Translations under genes and position numbers: made by a program
The notes under the pieces: generated by a model
Database searches by the model: none
What the model saw: only the letters and a program-made list of their open reading frames with translations
What the model was told of the DNA's origin: nothing
NCBI GenBank assembly: GCA_015478945.1
Contig: JABUQX010021093.1
Location: 100,001 to 112,500, forward strand
Direction: 5' to 3'
Length of the DNA stretch: 12,500 bases
From: Trachelipus rathkii
Taxonomy: Eukaryota > Arthropoda > Malacostraca > Isopoda > Trachelipodidae
Shown: positions 1-7,269 of the stretch, piece after piece
How positions within the stretch are numbered: position 1 is the stretch's first letter
How the letters are laid out: the number at the start of each line of letters is the position of its first letter

Positions 1-1218
1 TTTCGGCGCTCGAGGTCCTACTGGCGATAATACTTTCTATCTTACTGCATTTATGGGTTTTCCGGCCTAGGACTACGGGGAGACTTGCGTGGTGGCGCTT
101 GACATATCCAAAGCATTTGACGGGGTATGGCACGCGTCACTGCTCTGCAAGCTCCCCTCCTTTGGGTTTCCTCTTCTCTTTGCTTACTTATGTTCTAGCT
201 TTCTTTCAATGCGCTCAATTCAGCTGTTGTTGATCGGGGCGAAACTTCTTCTTCCTTTTCTGTCATTAGTGGTGTTCCTCAGGGTTTCCTGTCTTATCTC
301 CATACTATATTCCTACTTTCATTAATGATCTTCTTACAGCTGCACTTCTAACTCTATTCACTCATATGCGATGACTCGCCCTTCATTCTTCAAACTCATT
401 TCAATTTTCTGCTGCTTCTTTTACTGCTAGAAATTGCTCTTCGTCTTAATATTTTCCCATTCTATTCTCGCTGATCTGGATAGATTTTCCGGGTGGGTCG
501 TCTGAACCTTGTTGTAAATTCAATTCTTAAACTTCAACTTCTACAAATCTCCTCTCTAAGACACCTTTTGTAACTTTCCTATCTCTTTCGACGGTTTCTC
601 GTCTCTCCTGTCGACAATATAAACATCCTTTGCCTTAACATAAACAAAAAAAATGTCTGGGAAACCTCACATTATAAACGGTTGCTAAGGCGCCTAAGGA
701 AGCCTGGGGGAGTTCTGTTTAGACTGTGAGACTTTTTTTCCTCTTTTCAGTTACTTCAGTTATACAAGAGCCTCATCCGCCCTTGTATGGAGTACTGCTC
801 TCATATCTGGGGGGGGCTGCAGGTTTCACCCGGCTTTTTGGGATAGGGTCGAGTCAAAGGCAAAAAGACTTATCAACTGTCCTGTTCTTTCTAGTTCACT
901 TGACCCTCTATCTTGGCGGCGCGATGTTGGTGCTTTAAATCTCTTTTCTATAAGTACGTGTAGCGGCAAGGCTTCGAGGGAACTTTCCAGCTGCGTTAGC
1001 CACCACCTTTAGACGCCCTCGTAGCACAAGGGGTGCTGTGTCGGCACATGAGTATTGTGTTGTGTTGATATCAGCAACTCCAGACTAGTTGGCTGCGGTG
1101 CTTCCTTCTTTCCTGCACCTCTGTTCTGTGGAATTCTCTCCATCTTCGTGTTTCCTACTCAATTTCATCTCCCTCACTTAAAGCCCGCGTCTGTGCTCAT
1201 CTGAGTAATTTGCGTTAG
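1..1218 (+). pseudogene. Reverse transcriptase ORF of the non-LTR element, broken
   Basis: In an intact element this ORF makes the cDNA at the nicked target. The frame around 78-205 reads VALDISKAFDGVWHASLL, the RT block with the first catalytic aspartate (LDxSKAFD). After a frame shift, the GVPQG block is at 271-285. The catalytic YADD box is recognisable at 365-375, but one base is missing inside it. Farther on, YKSLIRPCMEYCSHIWGG starts just after 760. An 8-G run (809-816) switches the frame, after which WDRVESKAKRLINCP and LSWRRDVGALNLF follow. RRPRSTRGAVSAHEY starts at 1011, and LKARVCAHLSNLR ends at the stop 1216-1218. There are several in-frame stops and at least four frame changes. 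Apparent ORFs at 89-325 and 726-938 are fragments of this gene, partly in the wrong frame; the 89 start is a GTG inside the domain and not a real start. Confidence 0.88.
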
Positions 1219-1305
1219 TTGTGAAATTTTTTGTTGTTTTTTAACAACCCCCCTCCTTGAATAGGGCATTGCCCGTGAGCGGTGGTATAACCGTAAAAAA
1301 AAAAA
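1219..1305 (+). other. 3' UTR and poly(A) tail of the non-LTR element
   Basis: Two short hairpins lie just before the A tail: GGGC-ATT-GCCC at 1264-1274 and CGGT...ACCG at 1280-1293. The tail is 11 A at 1295-1305. Structured 3' ends are what the reverse transcriptase of many LINEs recognises on its own RNA. That role is inferred here from position and pairing only. Confidence 0.6.
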
Positions 1306-1626
1306 TATATATATATATATTAATATATTATATATATATAATATATATATATTATATATAATATATATATATTATATATATTATATATTATATATATATA
1401 TATATAAATCTAATATTAAATAAATAAATATTTTAAAATTAATAAAAAAATATTTATATATATATATATATATGCATATAGTGTATAGATGTACATATAT
1501 ATATTATATATATATATATATATATATTAGTATATATACTATATAATATATATATTATATATATATAATATATATTATATGATATATATATATACTATAT
1601 ATATATATATATACTATATATATATC
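1306..1626. repeat. (TA)n microsatellite, imperfect
   Basis: Almost pure alternating T and A, with frequent AA or TT breaks that flip the phase. An A-rich island with AAATA-type repeats lies near 1407-1455. It starts immediately after the retrotransposon poly(A) tail. Nothing coding is visible. Confidence 0.95.
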
Positions 1627-1759
1627 TATTTTCAATGCATTTTGTAATTGGAAAAGAATCTCTCTTCTTCATACTTTTGAAACTGTTATTTTGATACCAA
1701 CAAATAAACCCAATCAGCAATTATTTTAGCCAAAAAAAAAAAAAAAAAAAAAAAAAAAA
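1627..1759 (+). mobile_element. Candidate retrocopy 3' end (AATAAA plus 28-base poly(A))
   Basis: About 100 bases of non-repeat sequence carry AATAAA at 1703-1708. A run of 28 A follows at 1732-1759, 23 bases after the signal. That spacing is typical of a polyadenylated transcript end, so this may be the tail of a processed pseudogene or of a SINE/LINE. The body is too short to identify. It is bounded on the left by TA repeat. The alternative is a chance A tract in AT-rich DNA. Confidence 0.45.
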
Positions 1760-1808
1760 TAATGACATAGAATGTATTTAATTTAAAATTTTTTTTTTAG
1801 ACAAGCTC

Positions 1809-1850
<42 letters not shown>

Positions 1851-1883
1851 ATATATATAAATAAAAAAATAAAATAATATATA

Positions 1884-1925
<42 letters not shown>

Positions 1926-1934
1926 ATATATATA

Positions 1935-1978
<44 letters not shown>

Positions 1979-2076
1979 TATTATATATATATAATACTTA
2001 TAATAGTATATATATATAGTTATATACATATATATATATATAGAGTATCATAATATATATATATATATATTATATG
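1809..2076. repeat. (TA)n microsatellite, imperfect
   Basis: Alternating TA with phase flips and a few G or C interruptions. Open frames here read only Tyr-Ile repeats and are not genes. Confidence 0.95.
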
Positions 2077-2132
2077 ATAATGGGGAAATTTGACTGAAAA
2101 AAAAAACGAAATTGTTTATAAAATATTTATAT

Positions 2133-2244
2133 CCTAACCTACTAATCTAACCTAACTAACCTAACTTAACCTAACCTAACCTAACCTAACCTAACCTAAC
2201 CTAAACTAACCTAACCTACCTACCTAACCTAACTAACTTAAACC
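2133..2244 (-). repeat. Interstitial telomere-type repeat (TTAGG)n / (CCTAA)n
   Basis: The + strand reads CCTAA units, so the G-rich TTAGG strand is the minus strand. Seven perfect TAACC units run at 2167-2201. The flanks are degenerate, with CTAA, CTACC and AACTAACTTA variants. TTAGG is the ancestral arthropod telomere repeat. The array is flanked by TA tracts and does not reach a contig end, so it is either an internal relic or the dispersed AACCT pentanucleotide known to be abundant in some crustacean genomes. Confidence 0.93.
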
Positions 2245-2267
2245 AATATAACTCCTGACTTTACCTG

Positions 2268-2331
2268 TATATTATATATATATATATATATATATAATAT
2301 ATTATATAATATATATATATATATATATATA

Positions 2332-2375
<44 letters not shown>
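2268..2375. repeat. (TA)n microsatellite
   Basis: Alternating TA about 105 bases long with a few phase flips, 25 bases after the telomere-type array. Confidence 0.95.
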
Positions 2376-2376
<1 letters not shown>

Positions 2377-2531
2377 CCAATTTGTCCACTGCTCACTGGA
2401 AAATTCAAAAATTATGCACATTTTCTTTTGAGTTTTTTTAAAAAAATTTTTTTTATATATATCATGATTATAAGAATGGATTTAAATAAAAAAAATAGTC
2501 TATATTCACAAATTAAAATGCATGTTCTGAA
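2376..2531. other. AT-rich unassigned sequence
   Basis: Non-repeat AT-rich sequence with runs of A and T near 2430-2455. I see no gene or recognisable element. Confidence 0.6.
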
Positions 2532-2656
2532 CATTTTATCTTAATTCAGATAAAAAGAAGACTGTTGCGATTTTTTTTATTTATGACATATTTTTAATTA
2601 AGATTGACGCGCGATTTAAACACTAGAATGTCATTGAATTAATATGATTTTCGATA
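2532..2656. repeat. Unnamed ~125 bp dispersed repeat, copy 1
   Basis: It aligns along its whole length, in the same orientation, with 3722-3848. Shared landmarks in order are ATTTTAT, a short A/G-rich stretch, TGTTGCGA, a T run, TTTATGACAT, TTTTAATT, ATTGAC, CGATTTAAA, CTAGAA, GTCA and TCGATAT. The family is not one I recognise. A weak ORF at 2644-2901 begins inside it and runs through TA repeat; it is not a gene. Confidence 0.75.
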
Positions 2657-2836
2657 TAAAGCATCACTCGCTACATCGCGGCTTAGTAAACATCAACTTT
2701 TTTCTTCCAAATTACAGTATCTTTATCGCATTTAAAAAAAAATTCTTTTATACTGTTATATTATATTATATATTTTTAATGTATGGGTATTTGAATAGAT
2801 ATGAAGATTTAAATTACAGTAAAAAGTTTAAAATTC

Positions 2837-2878
<42 letters not shown>

Positions 2879-3160
2879 GTATAGTGTATTCAAAGTTTTG
2901 AATAATTGGTGAGTTTAATACTGATCTCATTTCTATATATATTATATTATATATTATATATATATTATTAGTAAGAAGGCGCGTAAACGATCTGGCAGAC
3001 AATAAGTATAATGTATAATATGATCAAAAGCATGGCTTTCAGGTATTATATACAAACTAATATATTCATATATATATATTATAAAAAAGGGGTATATAGG
3101 ATACTTACATTACTATTAATTATTAATACGCACATAAGTGTATCATGCACATATGTTATG
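2657..3160. other. AT-rich sequence with two short TA tracts
   Basis: TA microsatellites lie at about 2837-2876 and 2934-2969. Between and after them is AT-rich sequence with no recognisable gene. A small non-AT patch, GGCGCGTAAACGATCTGGCA, begins near 2979 and matches nothing I know. Confidence 0.7.
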
Positions 3161-3348
3161 TACAACCAAACATAATGACACAAAAAAACAAAACAAATAA
3201 AAAAACAACAACAACAAAAAATCATCAAAAAAATGAAGACTAACAAAAAAAAAAACATACAAACACCATCAAAAATAACAAGATCAAAGTGATAAAAAAA
3301 TCACATAATAACACAGACGAGGTCTGCAAACACGATAAACAAAAAAAC
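3161..3348. repeat. A-rich, T-poor low-complexity tract
   Basis: The + strand is strongly skewed to A with C, including CAA/AAC and AAAAAC runs, and T is scarce. A short perfect hairpin, CAGAC-GAG-GTCTG, sits at 3314-3326. Low complexity is certain; any function is unknown. Confidence 0.75.
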
Positions 3349-3415
3349 GTTGGGAGGTAGAGCTATCCCACTTTGTGAATTGGGAGCAAATTTTTCGTGT
3401 GGCTTGAATACACAA

Positions 3416-3509
3416 CACTCTCCCTCGTCTTCTCGTCTCATCTCTCTCGTCTCTCTTCTCATTCTCTCGTCTCTCTCTCTCTCATGCTCTCTCTATCACA
3501 TCTATCTTA
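3416..3509. repeat. Pyrimidine-rich (TC)n / TCTCG repeat
   Basis: About 90 bases of almost only C and T on the + strand, with recurring TCTCG and TCTC units. An ORF at 3350-3532 translates it as Ser/Leu repeats and is not credible as a gene. Confidence 0.85.
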
Positions 3510-3609
3510 AATCCTCTCTGATACCCGCGTAAACTGTAAGGAACAATAGACTCGCTTGAGCTATGTAGTTTGCCGATGTGAGAGATCGTAATACGGCGCC
3601 CTAATTTGC
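3510..3609. other. Short mixed-composition spacer
   Basis: About 100 bases of ordinary composition, with AATACGGCGCC near its right end, between the pyrimidine tract and TA repeat. It may be a fragment of an unknown element; I cannot assign it. Confidence 0.4.
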
Positions 3610-3721
3610 TATATATAATATATTATATATATATATATCTATATATATATATTATATTTATATATATAGTATATATAATATATATAATATATGTATATAT
3701 AAGTATATATATATATATATA
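3610..3721. repeat. (TA)n microsatellite
   Basis: Alternating TA with phase flips. It abuts copy 2 of the unnamed ~125 bp repeat. Confidence 0.95.
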
Positions 3722-3848
3722 ATTTTATGTTAATCAGTTAGAAAGAAAGACTTGTTGCGAATTTTTTATTTATGACATTTCTTTTAATTGGAATTGACCA
3801 CGATTTAAAACTAGAAATCGTCAAATTGAGTTAATACATTATCGATAT
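3722..3848. repeat. Unnamed ~125 bp dispersed repeat, copy 2
   Basis: Diverged copy of 2532-2656, with the same landmarks in the same order and small indels (for example ATTGAC-CACGATTTAAA here against ATTGACGCGCGATTTAAA in copy 1). It is enclosed on both sides by TA repeat. Confidence 0.75.
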
Positions 3849-3974
3849 TATATATATATATATATTATATATAGATATATATATATATATATATAGTATA
3901 TATATTATATATATATATATATACTATCTATATATATATATATATATAGATATATATAGTATACAATATATATA

Positions 3975-4071
<97 letters not shown>

Positions 4072-4084
4072 TATATATAATATT
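3846..4084. repeat. (TA)n microsatellite
   Basis: About 240 bases of alternating TA, with long pure runs near 3980-4070. Confidence 0.95.
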
Positions 4085-4377
4085 GACGTTCAACAACTTT
4101 GTGGCGGTTATCTTTAATATACAAATTAAAGGGAAATTACAAATATCTAAAAAATAAAGTTTTATAAACTTGGCTATTTTGCTGCATTTTGCAATTTGTT
4201 TTTTCTAAATTTTATTATAAATGTAAGGAAATTTTATGCGGCAATGTTGCCATTCTAAAGCCACTATGCAAATATTATACTTAATTTTAAAAAGGATGAT
4301 TTTAATTATCGGTAAGAGGAGTAGGGGTCGATTTATGGTATACTAAATGTTTATGGCGTGGGAGTCATGGTGTGGGT
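4085..4377. other. AT-rich sequence, no gene seen
   Basis: Complex sequence without long open frames. A short perfect hairpin GGCAA-TG-TTGCC is at 4240-4251. The part from about 4255 weakly resembles the tandem units that follow (CTAAAGCC..., GGATGATTTT...) and may be a more decayed unit. Confidence 0.5.
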
Positions 4378-4720
4378 GACTTAGACCTTTATTTACTTCA
4401 CTTCTCGAAAGCCAATTCAGGTCCCAGAAAATTCATTTTATACCGGTGAGGATTTTCTGATGGTAGAAAGTAAAAAGCTAAAGCCACCACAACATGACTT
4501 ATCATTAACACTTCACGTTTCCTAAAGTCCTCATTGTGAACATTAAGCTTATACTGAGGATTTTCGTAGGGTGTAGTAAATGATTTAAGTACAACCCACA
4601 CTTATGACTTAAAACATTAACCTTCACCTCTCGAAAAGTCCCTCATGTGTTAATCATACTTTCATTTTATATAGCCAGTAAACTTCATACTGAGACCGAA
4701 TAAAATCACAACCTAAGGAG
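4378..4720. repeat. Three diverged tandem units of about 110-118 bp
   Basis: Units start at about 4378, 4496 and 4606. Each opens with GACTTA and is followed by CTTCAC, TCTCGAAA or a close variant, TCC/TCAT, a CATTTTATA or CTTATAC segment, TGAGGATTTT or TGAGACCGAA, and ends in an A-rich stretch with CCCACA or CACAACC. Divergence is high, so this is an old duplication. The minus-strand ORF 4398-4601 lies across two units and has no protein character I recognise, so I treat it as chance. Confidence 0.55.
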
Positions 4721-5149
4721 CCTTGAGAATGTCTATAATGACGTTTATTTGGAAACGCTAAACAACGTTATCACTTTTCAATCGATCATTTAATTACTAT
4801 AAACCATTAACTTTACTAACGTTAACAGCCAAAGTTAATAAACCCTTTGTCTTTTAAGAAAGATATGAAGTGAAAAAACTATAAAACTTTGTAGAATATT
4901 AGCTATAGCAAAGCTTGAGTTGTTGGGTTTAATTCTTAAGTATATCAAAAGTTGAAATTTGGGGATTGCTTTCTCACAGAACAGATGAACGCTTCATATT
5001 TCTCAGATCGAAGATAAACATGAAATGTACTCTCCATCGCCAAGAGCTGTTTTAAACTTTGAAAATAGATATTAAGTTTTTTAAATCTCTTCTGCAGAGT
5101 TGACAGCATGGTTCGGAAGTCCCTGATATATAGTAACAAAATCCCTTAT
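4721..5149. other. AT-rich unique sequence with one small ORF
   Basis: No repeats stand out. A 64-codon minus-strand frame at 4945-5139 (MLLYIRDFRTMLSTLQKRF..., ending NFNF) has mixed, non-simple composition and could be the relic of an exon or transposon protein, but I recognise no family. Its evidence as a gene is weak: no neighbours, no splice context and a length expected by chance. Confidence 0.4.
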
Positions 5150-5190
5150 CATATATATATTCTATATAATATATATATATATATCTATAT

Positions 5191-5255
<65 letters not shown>

Positions 5256-5371
5256 CTATATATTATATTATATATATCATACATATATATATACATACAT
5301 ATATTATATATATATAAGTATAATATATTATATATATATATATATATATATACTATAATTATTATATATAT

Positions 5372-5402
<31 letters not shown>

Positions 5403-5462
5403 ATATATACTTATATATATTATATAATATATATATATATATATTATTATATATTATAATAA
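5150..5462. repeat. (TA)n microsatellite, imperfect
   Basis: About 310 bases of TA with many phase flips and a few CATACATA interruptions near 5278-5300. Confidence 0.95.
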
Positions 5463-6074
5463 TTAGTAGTAAATATATAATTTCAAGCAGGTTGTTTGGA
5501 ATTTGGAAAGTTGTTATTAATAACAAGAATTTTATAAATTAAACATTAAAATTATAGAGAAATTTTAGAAATCAATTAACTGATCTGTATATATTTATAC
5601 AAATAAAAAATTATATCTAAATTTAAATTCCCTAAATTATTTGGTCCAGTAGTTTAAATTTTTGAAAAAAATTAATAACAATTTCAAAAGCATTTCTTAC
5701 TCAAAATTTTATTACACTATCCCTTCAACAAAGTTATACGAGAGAAAAATTATTCGGTCAAAAGTTTTTAATAAGGAAAGGCGGAAAAAAGACATAATCT
5801 AAATTATCAACTTCTTGTTTTGGAACCAAAAGTTTTTTATTTTTTTTTTATTTTCCATTTTTGGCTTTTTTTTATTTTATTTTATTTTTTTATTATTATT
5901 TTTTTTTTTTTTTTTTTTTTTTATTTTAGGAAAATTCCTAAAATCGCCCCTTAAGAAAAATTTCCTTTTCAAATGCGCCTTTGGCTCAACTGTAATTTTC
6001 ATAGAATAAGTAAGTATCATTAAAACTATTTACAAGTGAATTGCCTTTCCCCCAAGAGAAACTCTATGCAATTA
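5463..6074. other. AT-rich sequence with two palindromes and a poly(T) tract
   Basis: No gene seen. A perfect 16-base palindrome, TTGTTATTAATAACAA, lies at 5511-5526. A 24-base T run at 5899-5922 is followed at once by a perfect inverted repeat at 5923-5944 (10-base arms, 2-base centre). A plus-strand ORF at 5815-6009 is Phe-rich only because it reads through T runs and is not coding. On the minus strand the T run would be a poly(A) tract, so a reversed retroelement tail is possible but unproven. Confidence 0.6.
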
Positions 6075-7269
6075 TAATTATGCATACTACGTTGAACTGA
6101 AATATCAAGATTTAAACATTTACTTGTAAATCACTTGTAAAGAGTTCCAGAGGCTAAGATGGGTAACAAAGGAAGATTTGTTGATAATCTGCATATTACT
6201 AGATCACACGTTTTTTTATATATGATTATAGATTATGATTATAATATATGATTGATACATGATTAGATAATTATGAACTTTACATTAAATGAGTACACGT
6301 TATATATAATCTGCATATTATTAGATTACACTTTTTTTTTATACATGTTTATAGATTATGATTATGATATATGATTATTATGATTAGATAATATGAACTT
6401 TACATTATATGATTACATGTTATATGTTATATGATTTTATTATATTATGATTAAACATATGATAGCATTATGTTATTAGATAGTTATGCATACTACGTGA
6501 ACTGAATACAAGTTTTAAACATTTATTTTGCAAATACATTGTATCAAAGCTATCTTGATTGTAAATGGAAAGCAGTAGAAAACTCGCTTATCTATCTGCA
6601 TATTATTTCATTACACATTTTTATGTATGATTATAGATTATGATAAAATTATATGATTGTTACATGACTAGATAATTATGAACTTTTACATAATATGATT
6701 ACAGGCGATGATCTTCATATTATTAGACCACTTTTTATATATGATTAGAGATTATGATTATAATATCTGTTTGTTATATGATTAGATAATTATGAATTTT
6801 ACATTATATTTGTACACGTAATAATCTGTATATTATTAGATAGCACATTTTTTATATATGATTATAGATTATGATAATAATATATGATTGTTACATGATT
6901 AGATAACTATGAACTTTTCATTATATGAGTACACGTTATATGTTATATTATCATATTACATTATGATTAAATTTATGATTATATTATGTAATTAGATAAT
7001 TATACACAGTATGTGTACTGAATACAAGGTTTAATACATTGCAAAAGTTATCCTGATTCTAAATGGGAATGCAGCAGGGAGATTTGATTAACTAGTTTAT
7101 ATATTATTTGATTACATGTTTTTGTATATGATCATTTATTAATTATGATTATAATATATAATTGTTATATAATTAGATAATAATGAACCTTACATTATAT
7201 GAGTAAAAGTTGCATGTTATATGTTTATATTATATTATGATTAAATATATGTTTATATTATGTAACTGG
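6075..7269. repeat. Nested (higher-order) AT-rich satellite block
   Basis: Three large units each begin with a spacer that opens TAATTATGCATACTAC or a variant (6075, 6481, 6997). The spacer continues through ACTGAATACAAG and TTTAAACATT to a part like GATTNTAAATGGGAA. Each then holds ~117 bp monomers starting CTGCATATTATTAG or a variant: 6189 and 6311 in the first, 6596, 6713 and 6826 in the second, and one at about 7095 in the third. Each closes with a tail containing TATTATATTATGATTAAA. The units are about 406, 516 and 273 bp. Inside a monomer, ATGATTA recurs every 12-14 bases. A fourth spacer begins at about 7270 but is cut off. Confidence 0.82.

Larger units (their letters stand above)
1..1305 (+). 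mobile_element. Non-LTR (LINE) retrotransposon, 3' part, degenerate
   Basis: The element enters from beyond the left edge. It shows, in order, a reverse transcriptase domain (to about 400), a connection region, a conserved C-terminal block (about 660-1218), a 3' UTR of about 76 bases and an 11-base A tail at 1295-1305. The poly(A) tail on the + strand fixes the orientation and the 3' end. The tail runs directly into TA microsatellite, so no target-site duplication can be read. The sequence is clearly richer in GC than the rest of the window. The C-terminal block resembles Jockey/I/CR1-type elements of arthropods; choosing the clade would need a tree. The 5' part (endonuclease, any ORF1) lies outside the window or is missing. 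It could not mobilise itself. Confidence 0.88.

Noticed and set aside
1814..2029. Minus-strand 71-codon ORF
   Set aside because: It translates TA microsatellite into Tyr-Ile repeats; no coding signal.
2644..2901. Plus-strand 85-codon ORF
   Set aside because: It begins inside the unnamed repeat and ends in TA microsatellite; Lys/Tyr/Ile-rich composition follows base content only.
3350..3369. Imperfect hairpin TGGGA...TCCCA as a regulatory site
   Set aside because: Short and interrupted; such pairs are frequent by chance and nothing adjoining is a gene.
3350..3532. Plus-strand 60-codon ORF
   Set aside because: Most of it is Ser/Leu translation of the TC/TCTCG repeat.
4398..4601. Minus-strand 67-codon ORF
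   Set aside because: It crosses two diverged tandem units, shows no domain, and its length is expected by chance.
5815..6009. Plus-strand 64-codon Phe-rich ORF that looks like a membrane protein
   Set aside because: The hydrophobic run is translation of poly(T); not a real membrane segment.
6075..7269. CRISPR-like array, because of regularly spaced repeats
   Set aside because: Monomers are ~117 bp with no short unique spacers, the sequence is AT-rich satellite, and the setting is eukaryotic with no cas genes.
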